Positions 11,748-24,179 of a DNA stretch of 64,000 nucleotides are shown in pieces. Both the position numbers and the translations under genes were made by a program. The notes beneath the pieces were generated by a model, which worked only from the letters and a program-made list of their open reading frames with translations, searched no databases and was not told the DNA's origin. The DNA comes from Symsagittifera roscoffensis. Taxonomy: Eukaryota > Xenacoelomorpha > Acoela > Convolutidae. The stretch spans positions 47,414,889 through 47,478,888 of the forward strand of contig NC_087071.1 of the NCBI RefSeq assembly GCF_963678635.1, in the 5' to 3' direction. How positions within the stretch are numbered: the stretch's first letter is position 1; the number at the start of each line of letters is the position of its first letter.

Positions 11748-13163
11748 CCAACTATACTCTATCTCAATATCAATTGTACTGCCAAAGGGTTGGCTATTGT
11801 TAATCTCTGCATGTTTTTTTATTCAAGTTTCAGTCATAGTTAGCGTTATGATCGTCCCGACAAGTCCCTATATTTACCTCAGTAACCCTTTCGCAAGGTC
11901 TTTATCGGATTTTTCCTCTGTCAAGACTAGTCATATACTGCAAATTCATTAAAAGCATCTCTACCTAATTTTTACAAATGTCAAGGCCAATTTCATCTCT
12001 AAACCGAGTTAGCCTTAACTAAAAATCTCCCAAAGTTTTAAATTACTTATCCCGTTTACATTCCGACCTCCTGAGGGTAAAGAAAAACCCTTTTTTTGGG
12101 GTCTCTAACTCATTTCACGCGTCTAAACTCCCGCTCTATACTCTATCCAAACCTCGACCATCCAAATCTCCTGAGGTTAAAGAAAAACCCTTTTTTTTGG
12201 GGTCTCTAACTCATTTCACGCGTCTAAACTTCCGCTCTATACTCTATCCAAGTCTCGACCTTCAAGCTATCAGGGCAACGTAATTGGCTTATGGGTCAAA
12301 TTGTGCTAAAAAACCAACTCTGGGGAGCTAGGTAAATATCCCGTCCAATAATGTTATTTAGGAGACCTACCTCCCTTGCTATGCTCCTATTACCGCCAAT
12401 TCGTTCTGAGACTACTTTTTTTTAGTATGTAGTCAAGTTGAACCCAATGTTTGCCAACTATACTCTATCTCAATATCAATTGTACTGCCAAAGGGTTGGC
12501 TATTGTTAATCTCTGCATGTTTTTTTATTCAAGTTTCAGTCATAGTTAGCGTTATGATCGTCCCGACAAGTCCCTATATTTACCTCAGTAACCCTTTCGC
12601 AAGGTCTTTATCGGATTTTTCCTCTGTCAAGACTAGTCATATACTGCAAATTCATTAAAAGCATCTCTACCTAATTTTTACAAATGTCAAGGCCAATTTC
12701 ATCTCTAAACCGAGTTAGCCTTAACTAAAAATCTCCCAAAGTTTTAAATTACTTATCCCGTTTACATTCCGACCTCCTGAGGGTAAAGAAAAACCCTTTT
12801 TTTGGGGTCTCTAACTCATTTCACGCGTCTAAACTCCCGCTCTATACTCTATCCAAACCTCGACCATCCAAATCTCCTGAGGTTAAAGAAAAACCCTTTT
12901 TTTTGGGGTCTCTAACTCATTTCACGCGTCTAAACTTCCGCTCTATACTCTATCCAAGTCTCGACCTTCAAGCTATCAGGGCAACGTAATTGGCTTATGG
13001 GTCAAATTGTGCTAAAAAACCAACTCTGGGGAGCTAGTTAAATATCCCGTCCAATAATGTTATTTAGGAGACCTACCTCCCTTGCTATGCTCCTATTACC
13101 GCCAATTCGTTCTGAGACTACTTTTTTTTAGTATGTAGTCAAGTTGAACCCAATGTTTGCCAA
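11748..13163. repeat. Tandem duplication, two copies of a 706-bp unit
   Basis: CCAACTATACTCTATCTC at 11748 recurs at 12454, exactly 706 bases on, and the copies remain nearly identical to 'GTTTGCC' at 12454 and 13160. I noticed one difference (GAGCTAGGTAAA versus GAGCTAGTTAAA). Each unit contains a nested ~100-bp direct repeat beginning CTCCTGAGG(G/T)TAAAG and containing TTGGGGTCTCTAACTC. Near identity means a recent event or an assembly duplication. Confidence 0.85.
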
Positions 13164-16100
13164 GTCCACTTTATTTAGTTCCACTATTTCGATGTCCTAA
13201 TGTAATAGCGATGTCTTTATGAGCTTCTGCTTGATTTCCCGATAGGTATGTTCCCTCCAAGTAAGGTGACCGATTCTCGTGTTAATCCAAGGTTTTACTA
13301 TGCAATTTTAGTCTTAAACGTCCAAAGATCCTTTAAAGGGTACTCCGGGATCATTCGGGGTCAGTCCTCTATATTCAAAAGTGCATTTAGACTACAAAAA
13401 AATACGATAAGTATTTTCGATCTTCCTCTTCAACTGCCTCAGTTTCGTCAAAATTGAACTTCAACTTGTCTAGGCCCGCCAGGATTTGCAACGCCATGAA
13501 CACCGAGCCGATCAGTCCAGCCGTTGCACCGCTCTACACAGTGAACTAACAGACCAATACCGACACTGATCAACTTCATAGCGAGCAGCCCTGCCAACAG
13601 CAATTTTCGCCTCCTCACGACTCACATTCACCATCAGCAACTTTCATGTCACACTTTTCCGGAAGAGCACTACCAACCTCGCAAAATTCAATACAAAGAT
13701 TCCATCCTTGATCAATGTTTCATGCCTACTTCATGCCCTACGACATCCCTTGTCGCCTCCCCCACAGCCCACTAAGGTATCTAAGGCAAAGCCAACTTCC
13801 CGGAAACGCATCACAGCCGCCACACAATTTCGGCTGGTCAGAAAATTTTTCTTGTCATTCGCGCACCCCAGAAGCTCAACTTATTGGAATGAAGCACGAG
13901 CTCAACCTCAGAACTCATCTTTTATTTGACGAAAGACAAACGAAAGCTACAACTACAACGGCGCGATTACTAAACACTTCAGCATCGGTTTTTCTAGCTT
14001 CAACTCAGTATCTTCAAGGAGCTCACAACCATACAGGCAAACCCTTCATACCGACATGTCTTCTAATAGAGAACACAATGCCCCGTGCAGCAATAACTAC
14101 CAAGCAGTTCCAACAAAGACCAGCCTAGAATGACGAACTCGGTCATTGGATTGAACTTAAAGGCAACAACCTAGTTAGTCCTCAACATATATAATTATGT
14201 TAGCAGAGCGTATGGAACATTGACAACATGGAACGGAAACCTGCCGACCCAATGTTTGAAACGAACACAGCCCCTCATACGACAAGATTTATAAACTACT
14301 TCCTCAGGACGTGCAACGATAGTCAACCCAAGAAGAGTGCAGCCACCACCAGCACCATTGCGCCTCAAAACGAGAGACACACGTAAGGAACAGTACAGCC
14401 CGACATCAGAAACCAGCAGAAGATTTCAAAGACTTTCAGGAAACCAATTCCAATTATCAAGCCTTTTTTATTCGATGGAAACTCGGAGCAATGATTAGAT
14501 CGTGTCAGTATCTTCAATGCGACAACCGAAAACACAAACATTTACTCCACAGCATCAGCCACCTGACTATATGACTCAACAGAAATTACAAGGATCTCGC
14601 CAACTTCCTGTCACCTGGTTGACACCTTCACAACTGCATCACGATCTCCACTCTACAACGAATGTTCAGACAGCTTTGTTAAGACAGCTGATGCCCTGCC
14701 CTCTGTAAAGGTATGGCTAAAACTTTCAACAAAACATCAGACAATCATCACTCATCGACTCGAGCATATGATTCAGTGTCTATGCCTAAGCCTGCAACGA
14801 CATGTCCAGCACAAATCTAAAGCACTTTAAGCCAGCCCACCGATTAATGACAACACGGGCACGACCGTTCAGTGCAAATTACAGCAAAACCAACATGAAA
14901 TAAAAGAGCCAAGAAAGCATTTCTGTCCAATAAACAATTTATGGCGTTGAGATTCAGGGACCGACTACAGCATGCCAGAGATTTACAACTTTACTTCAAC
15001 TGCCACAGCCCCAACAAGTTTGCCGCCTGCAATTATCTCATACTTTAAGGACAGATGAAAGCAACAAGAAACACCCCACTCTACTACACAACAGCAATAG
15101 CATCAACTACAACGCAAGCATTTCGACGGGAAGCAAGAACATTATAATTTGGAATGCCAACCAACATTGCACTAGCAGCTCGAAGATATGGGAAACGACT
15201 CGCCACATGTCGACATTGCCAAAAACAATGTCCTATGGCGGTCACATAGTGTATGCTTAGGCCATGCTTGATTGCCCCGGCAATCTCACTTTGCTAAGAG
15301 CTTCAATCACCCTTCAACTGAAACTAGATCGCAAGATAAAGTGAGTTCGTCTTAATCAAGCCCAGACTTCATCTGAGAGAGCCTCTGCCAAGATGATCAT
15401 TACCATTGAACTCTACAAACATCGACAGCAGCCTTTTCAAATGGACTACATCGACGTCATAACGAACTCGAACCTCTCAGATTTTGACCCTGAGCTTGTA
15501 AACAGCATCAACAGTGTCAACATGTTCGAATTGCTTCACAGCTTTCAAAAATTTTGCACTGATTATAGACATGAACATGATCGCCAACGGAATTTAACCG
15601 GACCAACGCAGCCTCACATCAAACGAAAAATTTTTTCTCGTGGAACTTTTTCTTGTGGAAGCCATGAAATTTCAGGCTACCCACGGAGGAACCTCACCCA
15701 GCGGAAACTTCTGAAGTTTTGTTGTTCAATCTTCGATCCACTTGCAATAACCATGCCACTGACTCTAAGACGTCGGAAATCCTGTCAATTTGCCTGGATC
15801 AGTCAGACAAACCCCTCAACATGGAATCTTAGACGGATCCCAGCGAATAGATTGACAACCGCAAGCAGTTCAACGACATTTGCATGTCACGGAATTACTT
15901 CAGCACAGCAAAGAATTTTCTCGACATGCAACTTCAAGTCTTCAACGACCTCTTGGAGTTTGCTGTCGCATCAGCTCCCCACTAAAGGATCACCCCAGCC
16001 GATATCACAGTGGAAGTGTGTTAGTAAAATTCATCAAAGAAAAGCACGAGTAGCCTCACTCAAAAGCATGACAAAACCAAACGTGGAACTTAGAGCCCCA

Positions 16101-17240
16101 ACAAGGTGAGCGAAAGCAAGGTTTGTCAAACGACAGTACGACATCAAGATTCATAGTACGACACTATGGCCAGACAGTACGATGCTGTTAAATTGGATAA
16201 CATTCTCTGAATCAGCGCCACGTGATTTTCCTTGACAACTGACTCACTTTTATCTTGTACTCGACACCGCAAAAAGACCTAGAAACACGTGCCCTGCAAA
16301 GACAACGATAGAGCATGTGGTTACAAAGCGAAGATGGAACACAAGGTTACAAAGCGTTCGACATGATAGTCGATTCCCTGTGGATATCAGTACCAGCCTT
16401 CTTTAGACAACCTTCATCAGATTGCCCCGCACGATTGAAATTACAGCATTCGACCAGTGTTATAATGATAAACAGCCAACCTCAACCGACAGCAAAACTC
16501 AGTAGACAGCCAACATCCACAGTGATTGACTACAGCCGATTTAATACATGGACTTGAACATAGAAAAAATGAGATCATTTATCAACATCCTTGTACAGTA
16601 CCTCAAAGCGAAATAATGACGCCACAACAAACTTCAGGACCTTTCCAATGCGTCTGCTTAAGTTTTGAAGAATTGTCAAACTGACAGTTTCTCAGGGAAG
16701 TTGACATCCTTCGAAAAAAGAGACCGATACACACCTGAGCGGACTAGAAGCAATGTGCCCAATCCTCGACGAACATGAATCTCTTCGAACCACAGCACGA
16801 CTCAGCAAAAAATATTTCTTCTCTCCGGCCGCCGCTTGAAAATCATGAAGGCAGAAAAAGGACCAGTTCGCTTATTTTTGCAGCATATTCACGACAATAA
16901 TTGATTTTGTGGCTTAGAACACAGCCGCAGCATCATACAACAGGAGTTGTCCCAATTCTATCCCGTTGATACGATCCAATCAACATCATCGGGAAAATTT
17001 TTCTCTTAGTTCAACCCAATGGATGAACATTCAAAAAACTGCAATTTTAAATTAATTTCGACCATGGGAAAAACATTCTAGGAAATGACAGTTTATCAAA
17101 ATTAGAGGATGAAATTTCCCCGAAATGATGCCATCAACTGATTAGTAACGTGACCTTATCAAAATCCTGTAAATCAAATTTAGATACAAATGCAAAGCAC
17201 AAAAAATTAAACATGTACGAAAAATTTGAAAGCTTTTCAA
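13164..17240 (+). pseudogene. CA-rich decayed retroelement-like region
   Basis: About 4 kb with a strong A/C bias on the plus strand, similar in style to the coding strand of the retroelements here. Frames are broken. Suggestive pieces: a PFLFDGNSEQ-like block at about 14,460, where BEL/Pao-type gag proteins have a similar F-G/D-N box, and a Cys-rich YFNCHSP...AACNY block near 15,000 resembling a worn zinc knuckle. The longest frame (15393-16109) is unrecognised. I cannot see reverse transcriptase motifs or LTRs, so assignment to a retroelement is weak. Confidence 0.3.
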
Positions 17241-17628
17241 CCTCAATTAGAGAAAAATACATCGAAAAGATTTTTTTTTCATAATCCTTTTTAACCAATT
17301 CAAATCAAAAGTAGACAAATTTGTGTGATGTTGTATGATGGTGTGACGGAGTTTGATGGTTTGGATGTGTGATGTTGTAACAAATGAAATAAAAAGAATT
17401 GAAAAGGACGGGCAATTTATCAAACAAGAGAGTTGTAATAAAGATTGTTCTATCAGCCCAACAAAAAATAAAAAACAAACAAAGGATCTAAAAACTAGGT
17501 TGAGACTCAAACTACAAACACCAAATGCCCAATTTTTATTAAACAATCGATCTTTTTGCTCTAAAACTGGCAAACAAAAAGTCCGACGACGTCTGGTTTA
17601 GTAATTTTCCTTTGTAGAACGAGTTTTC

Positions 17629-18287
17629 TCATTTAAGTTTTTGCAATGGTACAAGCACGTTATGTATTTTCAGTATAACGAGCGACAAAGCCATTATCAC
17701 ATAACGCTTTTTAATTGTTTTTAGGGACAATTTGACATGCCTAACGAATCCCAACGGGTCGAAGTTTTCTTCATTAATTTTCGGACAATGTCTTCCAAAA
17801 ATGTTATCCAAGGGTTGGTGTTTAAAATCTCTAATAAAAGAGTAAAACCATTGGTCGGAAAAGTTGACTCGATAATGAACTTGGCAAAACCAATACAAAC
17901 CTGAAATGTGTTGCTTTATCGATTGTTTCAATTAAAACTTACATGAAAGTTGTACCAAACTTTTCAACATTTGATGGCCGCTTTGCCTTTTACAGAACAA
18001 CAGTAATTATGCATAAAATTGTATCACATACGAAAGTCGTGTAAAGAATTAGAAAACCAAATTGTAAAATTGACAGAAAACTTTCAACTTGACTCGAAAA
18101 AATCTCTTGATTGAACCAAGACGCTTCACACAATGAATCAATGGCTACATTATAACAACGGAACAAGGAATCGTGGAAAACAATGATATTCGCTCCGAGA
18201 TTTTTAAAAACGCATGAAAAGAACTTGAAGGTCTGGAGGTGGCATGAAATTACTAGCCGATCATTAGGTGCTGCTACCGTTTTTTTA
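17629..18287 (-). CDS. Unrecognised minus-strand gene fragment with two tiny introns
   Basis: Candidate exons (minus): 18287-18032, 17986-17943 and 17900-17629. The introns would be 45 nt (18031-17987, GTATGT...AAAAG) and 42 nt (17942-17901, GTAAGT...TTTCAG), both GT-AG. Exon 1 peptide runs from AAPNDRLVISCHLQ to FGFLILYTTF; the last exon has a 90-codon frame with PLDNIFGRHCPKINEENFDPL. Exon 1 phase joins exon 2 cleanly, but the best frame of exon 3 is one base out, so either the model is wrong or another homopolymer error exists. A possible upstream exon (MVQDCFNQMDSHLD...) lies at 18841-18635. No family recognised. Confidence 0.35.
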
Positions 18288-19036
18288 ATATAAATCATGA
18301 AAACAAAACAATGAAAATTAGGCTGGCCCAATTACTAAACAGATTGTTACAATTTAATTACAAATTTAGACATATACAGGGAAAACTGTGGAACTTACAG
18401 ATCTCTAATCAAGACTTCCGCCTGGAAAAACTATCCCACCTCACAGTACGATAACGCAACCATCATCAAGTCATGGAAAACTTTTTTTATATATAATCAG
18501 TGTAAGCAGAAAAATTTTAGACATAACGAATTGTACATGGATAATCCGTTCAACTTTATAAGCGTAAAAAAAACTTTCAATTCAAGAAGACACCGCAGTC
18601 GGACGGAAAAGGTGAAAAGTTTCAACACTCCCGATCATCGTTTTCTTGGATTGTTCTCAAAAACGTCGCCGACACAATTAGAATTTGCAGCGCTCAAAAT
18701 TTTGTACATCAGCTTTTTGACTTTGGATCTGTTAAAACCATTTCTTTTCATCAGAAAACTGCCATTTTTGTTTTCTTGTGCCAGTTTCTTTGAAAACGAG
18801 TCCAGATGTGAATCCATCTGGTTAAAACAATCTTGTACCATTGTAACGAATTTTTAGCTCCAAAACAATTACTATCAGTGCTACATAACAAAAAGGCATT
18901 CATAATAATTTCTGAGATAAAAAATGCATCAAATATATCAAATATCCCTAAAAAGTGCAGATCAGATCTGAAAATACTTTCGTTTCCATCTCATTTACCA
19001 ACCAGTGTTCAAAAAAAAATAATTTAATAACAAACG

Positions 19037-19444
19037 ATGACAAAATTTTATAAAAGGTCAAATTTTTGTGGGAAACGGGATAATTTCGGAGCTTACATGA
19101 AGACCATCCAACATGACTTACATATTAAGGATGGACCGCTGTTCAATGACAACAAACTTGTGAGTCCTGCAACGCTTAGATCTTTTCTCTCGGCCTCCGT
19201 CATGAAACCCATTCTGGACAACTTGGAACGAAGGCGTTGGCAGACACCATTTGGTGGCCTCACCTAGAAAGAGAAATTTACCACAGCGGGAGAAATTGTT
19301 CAGAGTGCGCAAAAACTGAATCATAAGATTGAGCGCAGCAAACATTCAGAATTTATTGGAACTCATTTAACCAAAGTGGGACCAAAGAGGGATGTAATTT
19401 GGTTCGGTGAGGAAAAGTGCAGGTCAGCAAAGTCCAAAAATTAA
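19037..19444 (+). CDS. Unrecognised ORF interrupted by an in-frame TAG
   Basis: The frame from ATG 19037 reads 76 codons to TAG (19265-19267), then continues open in the same frame for another 58 codons to TAA 19442-19444. Both halves have normal, charged composition (DNFGAYMKTIQHDLHIKDG; then KIERSKHSEFIGTHL). This suggests a single ancestral frame of at least 135 codons with one nonsense change, or an exon of a mobile-element gene. No motif is recognised. Confidence 0.3.
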
Positions 19445-21059
19445 AAAAAAATCAAAAAGAGAAAAATTTGAACAAAGGATAAAATTTAATATATTATATT
19501 TGTTGAAATGGTTTTTTATTTGAAATATTCGAATCCATTTTCAATCAATTGTGAACCTTAATTGGTGAAGTTTATAGATTTAAGGGCGTTTTTTCTTTTT
19601 CTTTTGATTATCGAAGCGTAGTTTGTTCTGGAACAGCTTTTAGAGTTCATACTGGCAAACCCGGCAACTAACCTGAGTACGTTACATTAATAAGAGTATG
19701 TTAACGATACATAGTTACTTCTCTGACCACAATTTTTTCTAGTTAATCTTATTACTTTGGTACACTTTTCTTTTTTTCCGTCGCATATTTTAATTTGGGT
19801 TGCATTGTTTGATCTCAGCACTTCTCACATGTGAAACGCTCTGTTATGTTTTGAGCAGATTCTTGGCCGACTTTTTGGCCCCCATTTTTAAAAACTAGTT
19901 CAGACTCTTCAACTTCGGCTTTCGTCAGAAGATTCGGTTTCAAAATTTCATTTATTTCAGTTTTGAACATTTAAATGAGTAAATTTATCAGATAGGCAAA
20001 AAAATTGTTCTTGATTTGTAGGATATATTATTGTTCCGACTATTTTCGAAGAAAAAGACAAAATGTTTTCTGACAAATATTGACAGAACTTTATTGTTGT
20101 CCTAAGCACAATTTGAAAAAAAATTTCACCTGTGATTCTTTTTCGTAAAGTTTTTGGGATATAAATGTTGCGAATTTGGCCAAATTGTGGCAATTAACGC
20201 GCAATATATTTCGCGCTATTAACGCTTAAGCAGAGATTTAATCCGTCTTAGAAACATTTCCAAATTTGACTGCGGTATGCTATATGTACTATTTGTTGAC
20301 GAAATAAATTTTCCGCTCTTTTCATAAGGTGTGGGCGGATGATTTTCAAAAATGCAAAACTTTTCTAAAAAACGATAGCTTTAAAGGCAGTCGGAACATT
20401 CAAGGCTACGCCCTGATACAAGCAATCTTTTTCGTAAATATCTAGGATATGTATTGTTAAAATTTAGTCGTGTACTCTGTCAAATAATCTTGGCTAAAGT
20501 AAGTAGGGACCAAAATACGTCCAAATACCGTTTATCTAAACATTTAAGTTCTGCAGTGATGAGTAATCAGTTATTATTAATAACTTAACGATAAAAAATT
20601 GCATTTAATTGCTGTGGTTTTAAGCTGTCGCATATTTCGTAGTTTTGCTCAAAACTTATATGCCAATTAGCCATTTTGTTTTGAATTTCATATAATCATC
20701 AACATGTTTCATTTTCAATCCAACTTGGGGAAACCTCCGTTTTTTTTCTATACGCAATGTTGACTGGGATGAACTTTTCAAAAATCTGGTTATTTTTAGA
20801 TGATCCAAGTAACACAGATTTCTTGCAAAGAGCTTGCAATATCTTGCATCTTTTGACAGATCTTTATGGTACTTTGTAAGTACTTGGCAAGATATCCAAA
20901 CTGCACAAACAAGTATAAAAACTCTAACTTTCGTGCTCGTTCGTTGCCCAAAATCCAAAAAGTGCCTAGATAATTTTGTCTGAAAAACTTTAAAAATAAG
21001 GTCGCAGTTTTTATTTTTAAAAACGGAATTGAGTTTGATTGTCATATAAAACCAGCACT
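19445..21059. other. Gene-free stretch
   Basis: No supported feature. A 137-codon minus frame (20656-21069) lacks motifs and has biased composition. Confidence 0.4.
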
Positions 21060-21960
21060 GAAGTTTCATGGATAATAATTGATTTTATTGGATTTTCATT
21101 GTCAGTCTCTACAAAATAACAAAAATAATCTATTATAATCGATTGAAAATGGATTATAATTATAATATTTTTTAATCAAAAAAATCTCAATTTAATCGAT
21201 TATAATCGATTATTTTCAAAAAAATTTATCAAAAGAAAAATAATCAACTTTAATCTATTATAATGGTTTATAATCTAATTATTCAAATCTTTTTGTGTGT
21301 TGTTTTTATTTTCCATAATATTGTTAAACTTAAGTTAGTTATTTTGTTCTCTCGCTTAATTTCATTTTTTCCTATTTTCAATCGAGTTATGAAAAATTAC
21401 AAATAGTTACCTATAGATCCCACACCAACTCCCCCCCACGCTTACCCGTACTAAAGATAGATGTCCCCCTAACTAGAGAGAAAGGCGGAGTGTACACGTC
21501 GTGGTTTGGGGGGTACAATGGGGGGGGGTATGTTTGGGTGGGTATGGTACGTTGGGGGGATGAGGGTACGTGAGGGGGGTACGTTGGGGGGGGGGGGTGT
21601 TGTTGACGTGAGGAGCTGGTCTAAAAAGCTATTTTTGGGCACTTTTTGGAAAATTACTCCATATTGACCGCCCCTGGATGAACATGTTCGCTCGAGTTTT
21701 GCAGAAAGTTGCAAAAATTAGAGTCATTATTTACAAAATTTAATCAATTTTCATAGATTTTATGTGCAAAAAATAATCTATTATATTGAAAATAAAAATG
21801 GATTGTAATCGATTATAATGGATTTAAATTTTTCCAAAATAATTGATTATAATCGATTAAAAATCGATTACGTGGTCTAAATTTGACATGATAATCGATT
21901 ATATAGACAACATTTTAGTCAACGGAAATCCATTATAATCGATTATTACCCATGAAACTT
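21060..21960. repeat. Cluster of TAATCGATTA-type palindromes around a G-rich tract
   Basis: Words of the type (A)TTATAATCGATTATAATCGATT and variants (ATTATAATGG, GGATTATAAT) occur at least eight times in two groups, about 21,110-21,290 and 21,740-21,945. Between them, 21,480-21,605 is G-rich on the plus strand with runs of 6-9 Gs separated by TA/GTAC words, suitable for G-quadruplexes. No protein frame is credible here. Confidence 0.6.
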
Positions 21961-22494
21961 CGCCGCGGGAATGTTATGTAACAAAAAACGTATCATTCTT
22001 AGCCGTATCGAGCCAAAAAATATATCGTCAATTTATTGACGAGGTGAACAATTGCTTCATGCTAACTTCTTCAAAATGCAAGTTCTGTCAGTTTCGAAAG
22101 CGGATTAATCAACGACACATGCTGCGGATTTTGATTGCTTCTGAGTCTCCTTATTAGACGTGCAACACAAATTATCTGCAATGTTTCATCGAAACTTGAG
22201 TACTTTTTACTTTTCTGAAACTCTTGCCTGATATTTGTCACCTCTGATCGTGATTTAAAGTTGCACGCCAAAGATTTTTTGATACTAAAACTTTACGGTT
22301 CCATTTTTTTTCGAAACAAAAATCCGGAACAAGGCGTTCGATCTATTTCCAGTTTTTTACCAAACTTTTTTTTCAATTGTTTGTTTCAATCGTATGAATT
22401 GAGAGAAGAGTATGTTTACGAAGCTTTTTCACGAATAGAGTAAATTTGAAGCGCAAAATTTAAAATAGAATTTTTTCAAAGGTCTAAATACCGT

Positions 22495-23360
22495 TCATAA
22501 AAAGTGCGTAGGATGCCTATTAGTCTCCACAAAAAAGTAGCTAGGGAAAACACACGCTTAGTTGACGAAGGACACATAGTCAAAATGCAAGAATATTCGG
22601 ACAAACTTTTCGTGTCTTCCATAGTAACTGCGGTAGAGAAAAAAGAGAGTTTAAAAGTGGCATTGGAATCAAGAGAGCAAAGCAAACAGATACATAACAC
22701 CAAGTAGCAAATGCCAAATATTGATGAAGTAGTTCATGGGATAAGTCAAATAATTGGGGAACTGGTGAAGTATAATCGACTGAAGTATAAACGGATGAAG
22801 TATATTTCACCACTGTGGATTTCACGTACGCTTTCGGGCAGTTAGCCCTCGAGCAAAAAAAGGGGAATTCGACAGGGTTATACTGGTTCGAAATTGAATT
22901 TTACAGCCTAGCGACAATGCCGCGGAATTTAAAAAAGTTATTGACGCATTCCTAAAGGAATTTGCACAAGCTCATGAATGCATTCATCGAAAATATGCTA
23001 CCCGTGTCGAAAAGTGAGAAAAATGAACGGGTCGCCATACTAGCAAAATAGCTAGATAAATTGGAGTAACTGTCGCCGGGTTGAACTTACGCAAATGCGA
23101 GTTTGTAAAAGCCGATTACGAATGGCTCGAGTCCAAATTTAAAAAATGGAAGTACGTTTCTAGTTAAAAAACAAGCTATAGTATACTTAATGACAGCTAA
23201 ACCTATAAAACAAAAAACTCTATCATGGTGGACTGCTTGTCACGATTCTCTTTGCCAGAGGAGCCTGCAGCAAATCATTACAATGCAACGTTCTCAGTAG
23301 CTAAAATCAATACGATTGACAACGCCTTGAAACCGCGTGAGAGGAAAATTGCATGCGTAA
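22495..23360 (+). pseudogene. pol: Decayed Ty3/gypsy pol remnant
   Basis: The frame 22504-22707 matches the start of a gypsy-type reverse transcriptase (RMPISLHKKVARE, LVDEGHIVK, SLKVALESREQSKQIH). After a stop, YQMPN-like and then FTTVDFTYAFGQLALE-like words follow around 22,705-22,850. Near 23,070-23,160 a LNLRKCEFVK..EWL block, typical of the RT thumb, appears, and near 23,225 a DCLSRFSLP block, typical of the RNase H-integrase linker. The catalytic YxDD region is deleted. This lineage differs from elements A-C. Confidence 0.6.
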
Positions 23361-23765
23361 GAAAAAATAATTTACGTTTTTCCTTGAGTTAGAATAAAGC
23401 TGTTTCGCTCAGTTTATAATTAGAAAGGTCCACTAATAACTCTCCTGAAAAACCGAAAAAGATCAAAACTATTGCAGAAATATCATGTTAGCACAAAAAA
23501 TCAATCTGAACCTAGTACCCAATAGTCTTGCATTTCAACCCACTAGCTTCAACTCAAATTCAGATATTGAAGTATTTTTTCCCGCGAAATTACAGCCAAA
23601 ATACAGTTCGTCTGAAAAATAAAATACTGTTTTTTTTTTCCATTTCTACGCCAATTTCCAGGGCTCTGTATCTTATAACTACTACAAAAATGGTGTACTT
23701 GATTATTCCGGCAGATAGCCGCTAGATGAGGAAAATTGGCGATGCAGAAGTATTTTAGCTTAAAC
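23361..23765. other. Gene-free flank of element A
   Basis: No supported feature; short opposed frames only. It ends at the ACAT target-site duplicate. Confidence 0.4.
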
Positions 23766-23769
23766 ACAT

Positions 23770-24179
23770 AGAGTTAGGTCCGATGTGGTTAACTCATAGA
23801 GTAATTTCGGATAGGGTACACCGTCTGCTCGTCACGCTATCTTATTTTCGGCCGGATAGATTCGTGCAACTTCTTAGTCTAATACCGATCCTAATCTTAC
23901 TCTTATACTATCTAGTCTCAGGTTGTTTAACTAGTCTCTGCTAGGCTCAATAGATCTAGGGTATACTGGTTTATTGCGGCTGCTGAAGTTCTCTTGGAGA
24001 GACAACTAATTTCTAAGTTAAATTCAAATCTCTCTGGTGCTGAAATTACAAGTAATTTCAGCACTTACAAATAAGTGGGTTGTTAGTTAGATGGATCATG
24101 ATTGGTTAATATTAAATACTTTACAGTGGTAAAAAATCTAATTTATCCAATCATAAAATGTAGTTTAGATCAGGTTCCA
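23770..24179 (-). repeat. 3' LTR of element A
   Basis: 410 bp, beginning TGGAACCTGATC on the minus strand. It has CCAAT/ATTGG words, a 28-bp perfect palindrome (24037-24064), and AATAAA in a GCAATAAACC context. It differs from the 5' LTR by about four substitutions, one of them at the terminal base (CT instead of CA). Confidence 0.92.

Noticed and set aside
11748-13163. The 706-bp repeat pair as LTRs of a retroelement
   Set aside because: The copies abut directly with no internal sequence, and no TG..CA ends or primer-binding site were seen.
13708-14128. Overlapping plus frames in the CA-rich region as genes
   Set aside because: Two frames overlap completely, with repetitive composition and no motifs; more likely decayed repeat.
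21480-21605. Telomere-like repeat
   Set aside because: The G-rich block has irregular spacing and no repeated TTAGGG-type unit.
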